A stretch of DNA of 64,000 nt from Virgibacillus_F flavescens (GTDB lineage Bacteria; Bacillota; Bacilli; Bacillales; Amphibacillaceae). The notes beneath the pieces are model-generated. The model ran no database searches. It worked only from the letters and a program-made list of their open reading frames with translations, and was not told where the DNA came from. This document shows, in pieces, positions 8,246 through 17,412 of the stretch. Every line of letters starts with the position of its first letter. Position 1 is the stretch's first letter. Where the stretch lies: NCBI RefSeq assembly GCF_050574275.1, contig NZ_CP192260.1, forward strand, positions 2,418,001 to 2,482,000. Direction: 5' to 3'. Made by a program: the position numbers and the translations under genes.

Positions 8246-8803
8246 TTGAAAAAAATTTATTTAGTGCGCCATTGCTTGGCAGAAGGTCAACATAAAGACT
8301 CACCATTAACTACTGTGGGCATGCGACAAGCTGTACTGCTGTCACGTTTTTTCGATAAACAAAATACAAAAATTGACGGCATAATTTCAAGCCCTTACTT
8401 ACGTGCAATTGAGAGTATTAAGCCTTATGCTGAATCTAACAATTTAACAATAGACGTGGATGAACGATTACATGAGCGTATTCTAAGTGATGAACCTGTT
8501 GATGACTGGATGGAGGTTTTAGAACAATCTTTTAATGAATTAGATTACAAATTACCTGGTGGCGAATCAGCGAATGAAGCCATTTCGAGAGGTAATTCTG
8601 TTCTGGAATCTGTTTTGAATAGTAATAACTGGAACAATGTCATTCTAGTTAGTCACGGAAATTTAATTTCACTCATGTTAAAAAGATTCGATCAAACTAT
8701 TGGATTTGATGAGTGGAAAAATTTAAATAATCCTGACGTTTATTTACTGGAAACCAGTGGAGATAATTACACTATTTCCTGTTTATGGGAAAAATCGTAT
8801 TAA
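8246..8803 (+). CDS. Histidine phosphatase family protein (phosphoglycerate-mutase-like)
   Basis: A 185-residue member of the histidine phosphatase superfamily. The N-terminal LVRHCLAEG has the catalytic His in an RHC rather than the usual RHG context. LTTVGMRQA, SSPYLRAIES, GGESANEA and the second catalytic His in VSHGN follow. It probably dephosphorylates a small phosphorylated metabolite, but the substrate cannot be told. The start is a TTG behind aggggctgaa. It runs convergently into the carboxypeptidase gene, with the two stops adjacent. Confidence 0.85.
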   Translation: MKKIYLVRHCLAEGQHKDSPLTTVGMRQAVLLSRFFDKQNTKIDGIISSPYLRAIESIKPYAESNNLTIDVDERLHERILSDEPVDDWMEVLEQSFNELDYKLPGGESANEAISRGNSVLESVLNSNNWNNVILVSHGNLISLMLKRFDQTIGFDEWKNLNNPDVYLLETSGDNYTISCLWEKSY

Positions 8804-9994
8804 TTATAAATATAAATTAGCGATTAAGATACCTAGGCTTTCTTCATAAATCTCATTAAATTGTCTAATTGGTAGTGGGTTTATGCCACTACCAAGTTCG
8901 ATGGTGAATCCGGGTCTCTGATATTCTTGTATAAACCAATCTTTATATCCAGCAAAGCTATCTACATATTGAATGGGTTCATATCCACTAACACGAGCAT
9001 ACTCATTTACTATAACTTCTGAAATTGGAGGTTCTAAGCCTTCAAACCCCCAATAAATGACTTCTCCTTGTGTGTGAAAAGAATTTACACGAGCAAAATC
9101 ACGTGCGTAAGTTAATTCGGCAAGAGCAACTGATTCTGGCTCGGATAAGGGATATGGTCCAGGATAATCCCTAGCTGCTGGGTTAGATGGTTTTCTGTTA
9201 GCTTCGACTTCCCATAAAGCCGGATACTGATTATTTAAGTCGACCCCGTTAATGTTTGCCTTCCATCCTGAAAAATCCTGACTTTGATTATTAATTTCTA
9301 ACACCTGGGCAGCGTAAGTAGTATTCTCCGGCAATCCAGTGATCACTAAATCTACTCCATCAGGGTTTACCATAGGTACAATTGAAAAGAAGGTTTCCAT
9401 AAATAATGGTAACATGTAAATTCCTCTTATTGAGGAGCTGTTTGTTAATGCGAGCAAATATTCGTTTACAAATTTCATAATAATTGGAGTTGTAATCCAT
9501 TCATTTGCATGAAAGGACCCATTCACATGCACACGTTTCGGTCCAACCCCTAGTCGTAATTCTGTCAGGTTTTTGCCCATAACAGAGGACCCAATTGTTT
9601 GATGCGCAAGGAACGGGTAGACAGAAACTAATCTATTTATATCATTTATCATCTTTTCGTACGTATAATTATTAATATCCTGTACCAGTAAATTACGAAT
9701 TCGATACGGAATGGAAACTGAAGATCCAATTACGAGGTTTGTTGGATCAATCGTTTGATTAACCAATAAAATCGAATCAATGGGTACGTTATACTGTGAT
9801 GAAATCTTCCATAATGTGTCATTCGCTCTAATCGTATGTTTATTTTCAATGTAACCAGGTATTCTAATTAATTGTCCTATCGCTAAGTTCTGAGGAGTGA
9901 GTCCACGATTTGATTGTTCTATTAACAATAATGGTATATCAAATAATTGACTATAATACCAAAGTGTATCGCTTTGACGAATCCTAATTTCCAT
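8804..9994 (-). CDS. yqgT: LysM-containing M14 carboxypeptidase (gamma-D-glutamyl-L-diamino acid endopeptidase I type)
   Basis: A 396-residue zinc peptidase expected to cut gamma-D-Glu to diaminopimelate bonds in peptidoglycan peptides. Two LysM wall-binding repeats occupy residues 1-95, each with an SDTLWYYS or NDTLWKIS core and ending IPGY or IPYR. The M14 domain shows the zinc site SFHANEW, SFHTQGE and the catalytic Glu in GFTIELGSG. No signal peptide is visible, as in the spore-located enzyme of Lysinibacillus sphaericus. A likely role in sporulation or wall recycling is inference from that family. Confidence 0.88.
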   Translation of the reverse strand: MEIRIRQSDTLWYYSQLFDIPLLLIEQSNRGLTPQNLAIGQLIRIPGYIENKHTIRANDTLWKISSQYNVPIDSILLVNQTIDPTNLVIGSSVSIPYRIRNLLVQDINNYTYEKMINDINRLVSVYPFLAHQTIGSSVMGKNLTELRLGVGPKRVHVNGSFHANEWITTPIIMKFVNEYLLALTNSSSIRGIYMLPLFMETFFSIVPMVNPDGVDLVITGLPENTTYAAQVLEINNQSQDFSGWKANINGVDLNNQYPALWEVEANRKPSNPAARDYPGPYPLSEPESVALAELTYARDFARVNSFHTQGEVIYWGFEGLEPPISEVIVNEYARVSGYEPIQYVDSFAGYKDWFIQEYQRPGFTIELGSGINPLPIRQFNEIYEESLGILIANLYL

Positions 9995-10190
9995 TAAGAT
10001 ATTCTCCTTTCAATTACTAATATAGCTTGAAAGAATGCTAGTTGTTATGTAGAATAATGATTATATGGTATAGAAAATAGCATGATCATATATTTGTACA
10101 TAATCATCCCAACTGTGGCACCTTTTATTAGTTGCATTGATATGTTTATTCTTATAAAAATGAAATTATTACCATAGAGGAGGAATATAG

Positions 10191-10427
10191 ATGGCTTTTG
10201 TAATTACGTCACCTTGTAAAGATGAAAAAGCAGGAGAGTGTGTAGAAGTTTGTCCTGTTGATTGTATAGAAGAAGGGAAAGATATGTTTTATATCGATCC
10301 GGATATTTGTATAGATTGTGGAGCATGTGAAGCAGTATGCCCAGTTGAGGCTATATTTATGGAAGATGAAGTACCTGAGAAAGAAAATGAATATGTTGAG
10401 ATGAATCGTAAATTCTTTGATAGATAA
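10191..10427 (+). CDS. fdxA: 7Fe-8S ferredoxin
   Basis: A 78-residue electron carrier. Cys9, Cys17 and Cys50 fit a [3Fe-4S] site, and Cys21, Cys40, Cys43 and Cys46 fit a [4Fe-4S] site. Cys25 is an extra cysteine common in this family. The motifs CVEVCPVDC and CIDCGACEAVCP are intact, and the C-terminal acidic tail ends NRKFFDR as in Bacillus 7Fe ferredoxins. The ribosome binding site is gaggagg. The gene is monocistronic with its own terminator. The redox partner is unknown. Confidence 0.93.
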   Translation: MAFVITSPCKDEKAGECVEVCPVDCIEEGKDMFYIDPDICIDCGACEAVCPVEAIFMEDEVPEKENEYVEMNRKFFDR

Positions 10428-10429
10428 GG

Positions 10430-10463
10430 AATAGCCGCTATTATAAAATAGCGGCTATTTTTA
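10430..10463 (+). terminator. Rho-independent terminator after ferredoxin gene
   Basis: Perfect 11-base arms aatagccgcta and tagcggctatt with loop ttataaaa are followed by a T run. It may also serve the convergent acylphosphatase gene. Confidence 0.88.
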
Positions 10464-10474
10464 AATAGAATTCA

Positions 10475-10753
10475 TTATTTTATTAAAAAGTCTTTTGTTG
10501 GTTCCATGTGATCTACGTGATCTACTTTTTTTACTTCTATATGTTCCACACGCGAGACAGGAGTGGGATTATCTTTAATTGAAGAAATAAACGTTTCAAT
10601 TTGTTTTTCTTGACCTTCAACTTGAATCTGTACTGTACCGTTCTCCATATTTTTCACCCAACCCCTTAGATCCAGCGAATCAGCTTTTTGTTTAGTAGCA
10701 AATCGAAATCCTACACCTTGAACTAATCCATTAACACTTATATGTTTAATCAT
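10475..10753 (-). CDS. acyP: Acylphosphatase
   Basis: A 92-residue small enzyme hydrolysing acyl-phosphate bonds. The catalytic Arg17 (GVGFRFAT) and Asn35 (GWVKNMENG) are both present, in the normal alpha/beta length. I start at the ATG encoding MIKHISVNG, behind gaaggagtg, because the upstream extension has no other ribosome binding site. It is divergent from the P1 peptidase gene with about 80 bases between. Confidence 0.93.
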   Translation of the reverse strand: MIKHISVNGLVQGVGFRFATKQKADSLDLRGWVKNMENGTVQIQVEGQEKQIETFISSIKDNPTPVSRVEHIEVKKVDHVDHMEPTKDFLIK

Positions 10754-10831
10754 TTTATTCACTCCTTCTCTAGTACTATTGTAATCCATTTCCTATTACC
10801 TCGATATCAAAACATAGAAAGGCTGATAATA

Positions 10832-11800
10832 ATGAAAGAGATTTCAATTCTCGATATAGAAGGATTTAAGTACGGTCACGCTCAAAATGAAGAAGCTTTA
10901 ACTGGATGCAGTGTTATTATTTGTGAAGATGGTGCGGTCGGAGGTGTGGAAGTTCGTGGAGGGGCACCAGGAACAAGAGAGACTGACGCCTTACAACCAG
11001 AAAACCTTGTTGAAGTGGTCCATGGAATTTTCTTATCAGGAGGAAGTGCCTATGGACTAGATGTTGGTTCCGGGATGATGAGATATTTGGAAGAGATAAA
11101 TGTCGGGTTTGATGTTCAGGTTTCAAAAGTGCCAATTGTTGCTGGTGCTATTTTGTTCGATTTATTTCCAGGTAATCCAAAGGTCAGACCTGATAGTGAT
11201 ATGGGGTACAAAGCATGTAATCAGGCTTTTTCTGATAGTTTATTTTTATCCGGAAGCGTAGGAGCAGGTACTGGAGCAACAGTTGGAAAGTGTTTAGGAC
11301 CTGACTTTTTAATGCGTGGTGGAATAGGTAGCTATGCTATTGAAATTGGAGAGTTGAAAATTGGAGCTTTAGTAGCAGTTAACGCATTTGGAGACGTAAT
11401 AGATCCATCTACAAACAAGGTACTTGCGGGTGTTTATGACCGTAAGAACAGAAAATTTCTTAATAGTGAAAAACAATTACTTGCACAATTAGATAATAAA
11501 TCTACGAATCGATTCACAAGTAATACTACAATTGGATCGATTATGACAAATGCACGTTTATCAAAATCACAAGCGAATAAAATTGCCACTATCGCACATG
11601 ATGGTTTTGCTAGAACTATTCGACCGTCACATACCCTAGTTGATGGAGACACGCTTTTCACATTAACAACCAACAAAATTGAAACTGATTTAAACGTGTT
11701 AAGTATGCTGGCAAGCCATGTTGTGGAACATGCAGTGATGAATGCTGTAATAAACGCTTCAAGTATCCTGGACATTCCAAGCCATACGGATTGCAAGTAA
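10832..11800 (+). CDS. P1 family (S58) self-processing peptidase / aminopeptidase
   Basis: A 322-residue member of the DmpA/NylC-like P1 family of N-terminal-nucleophile hydrolases. The family blocks GGVEVRGGAPGTRETD, VHGIFLSGGSAYGLD, SVGAGTGATVGK and HDGFARTIRP are present. The conserved TSNTTIG block suggests auto-cleavage between Asn231 and Thr232, exposing Thr232 as nucleophile, by analogy with NylC-type enzymes. The substrate (D-amino-acid or beta-peptides, or oligoamides) cannot be predicted. I use the ATG at 10832 rather than the long upstream frame, because that extension overlaps the divergent acyP promoter. Confidence 0.87.
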   Translation: MKEISILDIEGFKYGHAQNEEALTGCSVIICEDGAVGGVEVRGGAPGTRETDALQPENLVEVVHGIFLSGGSAYGLDVGSGMMRYLEEINVGFDVQVSKVPIVAGAILFDLFPGNPKVRPDSDMGYKACNQAFSDSLFLSGSVGAGTGATVGKCLGPDFLMRGGIGSYAIEIGELKIGALVAVNAFGDVIDPSTNKVLAGVYDRKNRKFLNSEKQLLAQLDNKSTNRFTSNTTIGSIMTNARLSKSQANKIATIAHDGFARTIRPSHTLVDGDTLFTLTTNKIETDLNVLSMLASHVVEHAVMNAVINASSILDIPSHTDCK

Positions 11801-11885
11801 CAAACTATCTTCATTTAATTAGTGAATAATAGATGTTCAAAGTGTTAAACCTATCTATAATCATTTAAATGAAGGAGAAATAGTA

Positions 11886-13415
11886 ATGACAGAATATACG
11901 AACATTCCTCAGTATCCTGAGCCCTATTGGCGTGATTCAGTTAAGCTTGAAGGTTACCCTAAATTAGATAAAACCATTGATACTGATGTAGGTATAGTCG
12001 GTGGAGGAATTACTGGAATTACCGCAGCATACCTTCTAGCAAAACAAAATGTACGAGTAGTACTAATTGATGCAGGAGAAGTTTTAAATGGTACAACTGG
12101 CCATACTACTGCCAAAATAACTGCCCAGCATGGACTAATTTATAATGAGTTGATTGAACATTTCGGTGAAGAAAAAGCTTCTATGTATTATAAGGCGAAT
12201 CTTGAGGCATTAGAGTTCATCACAAAAATGATTAAGAAACATGATATTGATTGTGATTTTAAAAAGGAAGACGCTTTTCTATTCACTAATTCTGATTCGT
12301 ATTTATCCAAATTAGAATTAGAGGATAAAGCATATAGCAGGTTAAAAATCCCTGGTGAGATGGTTCAAAATATGCCATTGAATCTTTCAATGAAATCAGC
12401 GATTGTAATGAAGGATCAGGCACAGTATCATCCATTGAAATATTTAAAGGCATTATTAAATGATGCAGTTAAAAATGGTGCTCAGGTTTTTGAAAACACT
12501 ACCGCAACAGACATCGAATATAATAAGCATCCTGCAATTATTACACGCGATGGTCAACGAGTAACATGCAGGTACGTAATACAGGCATCTCACTATCCAT
12601 TTTATGATGGTCAAGGCTTTTATCCCACACGAATGTATGCAGACCGGTCTTACGTTCTGGCTATAAAATCAGATAAACAATACCCGGGTGGAATGTACAT
12701 TAATGCTGAAGATCCTACAAGATCCATCCGATCGACAACTAATAACGGCGAAGATTTATGGCTAATCGGTGGGGATAGCCATAAAACAGGTCAAGGTAAA
12801 CCAACAATAGAACACTACAACGCTCTTGAAGAATTTGCAAAGCGGGAAATTGGTATCACTGAATATGCAAATCGATGGTCAGCACAGGATTTGATTACGT
12901 TGGATAAGGTGCCTTATATAGGTCCAACTACAGCAAAACAGGAATCGGTGTTCGTTGCAACAGGATTTCGTAAATGGGGAATGACTAATGGGACATTAGC
13001 TGCAAGGATGATAACTGATAGTATATTAAATGGGAGTAATGAATATCAGGAATTGTTTTCACCTTCCAGGTTTCAAGCCGATCCATCCGTCAGGAAATTC
13101 TCCAGCATAAATGCAGATGTAGCAAAGCACTTGATAAAAGGAAAACTTGAGTATACAAATGACATTGTGAGTGATCTAAAGGTTGATGAGGCTACAATTA
13201 CACGCATTGACGGCAATCGAGCGGGAGTTTATAAAGACAAGCAAGAAAAGCTTTATATGGTTGACACTACATGTACACATCTTGGTTGTGAGGTCGAATG
13301 GAATTCAGGCGACAGAACTTGGGATTGTCCATGTCATGGCTCAAGATTTTCATACACTGGTGATGTCATCGAAGGTCCGGCAAAGAAACCACTAAAAAAA
13401 ATTAAAAACGATTAA
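11886..13415 (+). CDS. yhfW: FAD-dependent oxidoreductase with C-terminal Rieske domain
   Basis: A 509-residue two-domain protein. The N-terminal DAO/GlcD-like flavoprotein (residues 35-395) has the dinucleotide-binding GIVGGGITGITAAY. The Rieske [2Fe-2S] domain (about 420-505) uses CTH at 463-465 and CPCH at 481-484. Extra cysteines at 468 and 483 correspond to the disulfide pair of bc1-type Rieske proteins. It resembles B. subtilis YhfW, whose substrate is not known. There is no signal peptide, so it is probably cytoplasmic. It is a single gene with a hairpin terminator. Confidence 0.9.
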   Translation: MTEYTNIPQYPEPYWRDSVKLEGYPKLDKTIDTDVGIVGGGITGITAAYLLAKQNVRVVLIDAGEVLNGTTGHTTAKITAQHGLIYNELIEHFGEEKASMYYKANLEALEFITKMIKKHDIDCDFKKEDAFLFTNSDSYLSKLELEDKAYSRLKIPGEMVQNMPLNLSMKSAIVMKDQAQYHPLKYLKALLNDAVKNGAQVFENTTATDIEYNKHPAIITRDGQRVTCRYVIQASHYPFYDGQGFYPTRMYADRSYVLAIKSDKQYPGGMYINAEDPTRSIRSTTNNGEDLWLIGGDSHKTGQGKPTIEHYNALEEFAKREIGITEYANRWSAQDLITLDKVPYIGPTTAKQESVFVATGFRKWGMTNGTLAARMITDSILNGSNEYQELFSPSRFQADPSVRKFSSINADVAKHLIKGKLEYTNDIVSDLKVDEATITRIDGNRAGVYKDKQEKLYMVDTTCTHLGCEVEWNSGDRTWDCPCHGSRFSYTGDVIEGPAKKPLKKIKND

Positions 13416-13438
13416 GCAACCAATTTGGTTGCTTTTTC
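13415..13438 (+). terminator. Rho-independent terminator after yhfW
   Basis: Arms agcaacc and ggttgct with loop aattt are followed by five T. It lies between convergent yhfW and citR. Confidence 0.8.
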
Positions 13439-14317
13439 TTAACTTATATGAAAATTTGAAACAAATTTAAGAAAATCACTTTCTATTTGATGATCATACT
13501 TATAAAGTACATACATACTTGCAGTTGGCATTTTTATGAACGGTACATCCACCTCTAATAGCCGACCTTCTAATAAGTCACGATTAATTATTGACTTAGG
13601 TAAAAAACTTACACCAATACTTTCTAAGACAAATCTTTTTGTAATGTGCGTTTGGTTTACCCGCATAAATTTATACGATTGTAGATTATTGCTAAGCTGT
13701 TCTTTCAATTCATACCAGTATACCGGATGATTATCCGTAATGATAATATTATTTTCTAGTAATTCACGTGCATCTATAATAGGACCAGATTCTGCATCAT
13801 ATCCATCGTGTGAACAAATCAGGCTCACTGGTTCCTCATGTAATTTAGTTGAATGGATCATTCGCGAACCAGGTAAACAAGATATGCCGATATCCACATC
13901 ACCATTTTCAATCCTACTTGAAATTTGATCCGATTCCAGAACCTCTATTACCATTTCGACATTCGGAAATTTTTTTGTATACTCCCGTAAAATACTTGGG
14001 AACAGCGTATCAGCAAGGAGGGGAGAGATAGCAATACGAATAATTTTATGGTAACCCTGTTTAAATCTGTTTAATTTCTCCAGACTTTGTTCGTATTGCT
14101 GCACTAGTTCTTTTGCTTCCAAGTAAAATAATCTTCCAAACTCAGTCAAAGCAATATTCCTGCCGTTTTTCATAAATAATTTATCGCCAAGTTCTTTTTC
14201 TAAATGACGAATTTGAAAAGTAACACCAGGCTGAGTAATATACATTTTTTCTGCTGCGACTCTAAAATTTTCATATTCAGCAGCTAAAATAAATGTTCGT
14301 AATGTGTTTGTATCCAC
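13439..14317 (-). CDS. citR: LysR family regulator CitR
   Basis: A 292-residue LysR-type regulator with an N-terminal winged helix-turn-helix (FRVAAEKMYITQPGVTFQIRHLEKELG, quoted here in two parts: FRVAAEKMYITQPGV and TFQIRHLEKELG). The C-terminal co-inducer domain starts at about residue 90. It is transcribed divergently from citA, exactly the arrangement of B. subtilis citR-citA, where CitR represses citA. I start at the GTG at 14317, six bases after gaggtg, giving MDTNTLRTF; a GTG three codons upstream overlaps that site. Co-inducer unknown. Confidence 0.85.
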   Translation of the reverse strand: MDTNTLRTFILAAEYENFRVAAEKMYITQPGVTFQIRHLEKELGDKLFMKNGRNIALTEFGRLFYLEAKELVQQYEQSLEKLNRFKQGYHKIIRIAISPLLADTLFPSILREYTKKFPNVEMVIEVLESDQISSRIENGDVDIGISCLPGSRMIHSTKLHEEPVSLICSHDGYDAESGPIIDARELLENNIIITDNHPVYWYELKEQLSNNLQSYKFMRVNQTHITKRFVLESIGVSFLPKSIINRDLLEGRLLEVDVPFIKMPTASMYVLYKYDHQIESDFLKFVSNFHIS

Positions 14318-14329
14318 GCTTTTCACCTC

Positions 14330-14348
14330 ATTAATAACTATTACTAAT
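14330..14348. promoter_or_regulatory. Possible CitR-binding dyad between citR and citA
   Basis: The interrupted dyad attaataa-cta-ttactaat matches 7 of 8 bases between arms and lies in the AT-rich divergent promoter region. LysR regulators typically bind such interrupted dyads near divergent promoters. The AT-rich context makes chance occurrence possible. Confidence 0.35.
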
Positions 14349-14429
14349 CATTATACTAAAAATTACTAAATTTTAATAATCAATATGCTGGTTTATAATG
14401 AAATTACAGACATGGAAGGAGAGCTGAAT

Positions 14430-15497
14430 ATGTATCAACCAGGACTTAAAGGTGTAGTTGCTTGTGAGACAATGCTGAGCAACATAGACGGAGAAAGAGG
14501 AATTTTGACTTATCGAGGTGAAGATATACAATATATTGTAAATAATTATTCGTTTGAGCAGGTAGCATACTTCTTATTACATGGTAACTATCCAAATAAT
14601 AATGAACTAAATTTATTCATAAAAAAACTGAAAGATTTCCGTACAATTCCAGCAAACATTAAAGAGATTATTGATCGATTATCACCGGAACATTCACTGA
14701 TGGATACGTTAAGGACAGCAATCTCCGCTCTAACGCTAGATAAGCACAGCGACTTAGACAACGCAATACATCTGATAGCTGTAACGCCAGCAATTATCGC
14801 TTACAGATACCGACAAATGAACAATCTGCCAAACATTACCGCAGATTACGAACTCGATCATGTTCCGAATTTTTTGCATATATTAACAGACAACGTCAAT
14901 ACGTCGCATGCGAAAATGCTTGAGGTATACCTTATCATGACGATGGAACACAGTTTAAACGCGTCTACATTTGCTGCCAGAGTAACAATATCTACTCAAA
15001 GTGATATAGTATCTGCTATTACCAGTGCAATTGGAACCATGAAGGGACCATTGCATGGTGGTGCACCTTCAGGAGTTATTCAATTGCTTGAGGAAATTGG
15101 CAGTGAGGATAATATTAGTAAAGTTATTCATACTAAACTTGAGAATAAAGAAAGAATTATGGGGTTTGGCCATCGGGTATATAAAACACTAGACCCACGA
15201 GCTGAAGCATTAAAAACAACGATAATGTCGTTAGAAAGTAAACCTGATTGGATTGAATTGGCACTAAAAACTGAAAAAGAAACAATCAGGATATTAAGTA
15301 AATATAAACCAAATCAAAAGTTATATACAAATGTAGAATATTATGCAGCAGCAATTATGAAGTCACTGGATATTGATTCGGAATTATTTACACCAATTTT
15401 CAGTTCAAGTAGAATTGTCGGTTGGTGTGCACATGCAATCGAGCAAAAAAATAATAATGTTATTTTTAGACCAGCTGCAAAATACACAGGCAATTAG
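14430..15497 (+). CDS. citA: Citrate synthase
   Basis: A 355-residue citrate synthase condensing acetyl-CoA and oxaloacetate. The catalytic His residues are in GPLHGGAP and GFGHRVYK, and the catalytic Asp is in the region of SLDIDSELFTPIF. The start ATG at 14430 follows an aaggagagc site. The position divergent from a CitR-type regulator makes this the citA-type minor synthase rather than the citZ gene of the citZ-icd-mdh operon. At about 355 residues it is near the short end of the family. Confidence 0.93.
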   Translation: MYQPGLKGVVACETMLSNIDGERGILTYRGEDIQYIVNNYSFEQVAYFLLHGNYPNNNELNLFIKKLKDFRTIPANIKEIIDRLSPEHSLMDTLRTAISALTLDKHSDLDNAIHLIAVTPAIIAYRYRQMNNLPNITADYELDHVPNFLHILTDNVNTSHAKMLEVYLIMTMEHSLNASTFAARVTISTQSDIVSAITSAIGTMKGPLHGGAPSGVIQLLEEIGSEDNISKVIHTKLENKERIMGFGHRVYKTLDPRAEALKTTIMSLESKPDWIELALKTEKETIRILSKYKPNQKLYTNVEYYAAAIMKSLDIDSELFTPIFSSSRIVGWCAHAIEQKNNNVIFRPAAKYTGN

Positions 15498-15500
15498 AAT

Positions 15501-15538
15501 AAAAAAATCACATCTTAATCGGAGGTGTGATTTTTTAA
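15501..15538 (+). terminator. Rho-independent terminator after citA
   Basis: Arms aaaaaaatcacatct and aggtgtgatttttt (one G-T pair) around taatcgg are followed by T then A. It is the only clear signal just behind citA. Confidence 0.85.
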
Positions 15539-15880
<342 letters not shown>

Positions 15881-15895
15881 ATTGGAGGTTTTGTC

Positions 15896-16039
15896 ATGAG
15901 GAATTTTGATTGGCAAATGATTTTGTTTTTAGGATCCTCTTTCGTACACGATTACTGGATATATTGGGGTTTGCCTCGTATTTACTACTTAGATATAAAA
16001 CAAGAAAAAGCGGTATCTGAGGTTAAAAAAGCAGCATAA
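15896..16039 (+). CDS. Unrecognised 47-residue small protein
   Basis: An ATG frame of 47 codons with a consensus ggagg ribosome binding site seven bases upstream (15884-15888). The protein has an aromatic, hydrophobic N-terminal half (FDWQMILFLGSSFVHDYWIY, then WGLPRIYYLD). The tail is charged and ends KAVSEVKKAA. The hydrophobic stretch could be a single membrane-associated helix. I do not recognise a family. Codon use and the ribosome site argue that it is real. No neighbour gene shares its transcript. Confidence 0.6.
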   Translation: MRNFDWQMILFLGSSFVHDYWIYWGLPRIYYLDIKQEKAVSEVKKAA

Positions 16040-16252
16040 ATACTAAGCTATTCCTTCATCTAGAAACGTGCTCGAATGTTTGAACAAACAGTCCATCGCC
16101 TAACTTACAACGTCGGTTTTTTATTATGAATAACTGTAATAACTGATTGAATACAATATATAGGTCGAAAAAGTGCATAATGTGCTTCAATAAATGTCAT
16201 TCAGTGAAAGGCTTGTACCCCCGGAGTGGTGAAAGCGAAGTGTATTAAAGAA

Positions 16253-16286
16253 AGCTTGTAGAAAAACAAGATTTTCTCTACAAGCT
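16253..16286 (-). terminator. Distal hairpin behind the lipoprotein nucleosidase gene
   Basis: Arms agcttgtag and ctacaagct extend imperfectly through aaaa/tttt. On the minus strand it is followed by tttcttt. It is the second of two hairpins behind the nucleosidase gene. Confidence 0.6.
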
Positions 16287-16290
16287 ACAA

Positions 16291-16320
16291 TCTAAAAATA
16301 CAACATATATGTTGTATTTA
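16291..16320 (-). terminator. Palindromic terminator behind the lipoprotein nucleosidase gene
   Basis: The 24-bp perfect palindrome at 16296-16319 (arms aaatacaacata) is followed on the minus strand by a short T run. It lies six bases from the stop codon. Confidence 0.75.
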
Positions 16321-16325
16321 TTCTG

Positions 16326-17234
16326 TTAGTTATTTCCTGGAAATGTAGAAATATATTGTTTTACGACTTCGTAAACATATTCCTGATTTGCTGCAGCAGT
16401 ATTTGGGTTGTATGTTCCACCATTAACTTTATTGTTAGAAAGTATTCGAATACCGAGAAATGGCACCTCATAAGCTTTTGCAATTTGTGCAGCTGATGCA
16501 GTTTCCATTTCTTCTACTGAAGTACCATACTTTTTATGAAACCAATTAATTCTGTCGACTTCATTATTCCAGACATCTGCAGAGCCTATAGTACCCTCAA
16601 CAATTTTCCCTTTCGTGTACGTGCCTTTTACTGCATTCGCAGCAGCAAGTAATTTCTTATCCGCTTCATAGTAGCGAATATTTTCAGCATCTGGGTCTTC
16701 ACCAGCGCTTCCTTCTGAAGCCATAAGGTCCATTGGTTTCCATTCTTTTGGAGCAATGCCTTCATTTTCAGCTCTATCCCCAGTCTTTAATGAGCCAATG
16801 TTAACAGATCTCGTACCTAATACAATATCAAACACGTGTAAGTCAGGATCGTGCCCGCCGGAAGTTCCCTGATTGATTATTGCAATGGGATTGTATTTTT
16901 CAACAGCCACAGCCGTGGCAGCTGCTGTATTTTCCATTCCCTTCCCTGTTTTCGAAACGATTACCGGGTAAGCATCTACGGTACCAATATAAAATTCAAA
17001 GGTTCCAGACTTCTTTTTTTTCACGTTTTCTAGTCGTTCAGCAAACTTTTCTGCTTCAATTGGCATTGGCCCCTGAACCAGGATAGGTCTTTGAGATTTT
17101 TCCTGAGCACCTGAAGTTTTAGACTTATCTTCTGAACTGCATCCCGCAATTAATATAACAATTAGTAAAGAAATAAATGCTAATGTTACGTTATTTTTGA
17201 AAAATCTCTTTCGTTGTTCTGTTACCTCTCTCAT
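16326..17234 (-). CDS. Lipoprotein nucleoside phosphorylase / MTA-SAH nucleosidase family protein
   Basis: A 302-residue secreted lipoprotein of the purine nucleoside phosphorylase/nucleosidase (PNP_UDP_1) superfamily. Residues 1-32 form a signal peptide with lipobox LIAGC, so Cys32 should be lipidated and the enzyme outside the membrane. Family elements are PMPIEAEKF near the N-terminus, INQGTSGGHD and the nucleoside-binding VEEMETASAAQIA. Where MTA/SAH nucleosidases have the catalytic Asp after an Ile-Ser pair, this protein reads RILSNNKV, with Asn. The substrate is therefore uncertain. A guanine-class riboswitch and terminator precede it, suggesting purine salvage. The ribosome site is ggagg. 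Single-gene transcript. Confidence 0.85.
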   Translation of the reverse strand: MREVTEQRKRFFKNNVTLAFISLLIVILIAGCSSEDKSKTSGAQEKSQRPILVQGPMPIEAEKFAERLENVKKKKSGTFEFYIGTVDAYPVIVSKTGKGMENTAAATAVAVEKYNPIAIINQGTSGGHDPDLHVFDIVLGTRSVNIGSLKTGDRAENEGIAPKEWKPMDLMASEGSAGEDPDAENIRYYEADKKLLAAANAVKGTYTKGKIVEGTIGSADVWNNEVDRINWFHKKYGTSVEEMETASAAQIAKAYEVPFLGIRILSNNKVNGGTYNPNTAAANQEYVYEVVKQYISTFPGNN

Positions 17235-17282
17235 CCTGTTGTCCTCCTTGTTGTGTTGTATACTCGTGGTTTAGGTCAATAT

Positions 17283-17326
17283 AAAAAAGGTCCACTAGAA
17301 GTAGAATATATCTACCCAACGGACCT
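17283..17326 (-). terminator. Riboswitch-controlled terminator hairpin
   Basis: On the minus strand a long hairpin (arms ggtccgttgggtaga and tctacttctagtggacc) is followed by six T. It lies between the purine aptamer and the nucleosidase start codon, so it is the likely expression platform for transcriptional attenuation. Confidence 0.88.
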
Positions 17327-17412
17327 GACCTACGTAAGTCAAAGTAAAGAGAACCAAACAAACTGTTTAATTATCTTTAAAGCATTATTATAACTCGAAC
17401 GCTAATTACTTT

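Noticed and set aside
10742..10831. Longer N-terminal extension of the P1 peptidase
   Set aside because: The extension overlaps the divergent acyP start and promoter region and has no ribosome site; the ATG at 10832 fits the family N-terminus.
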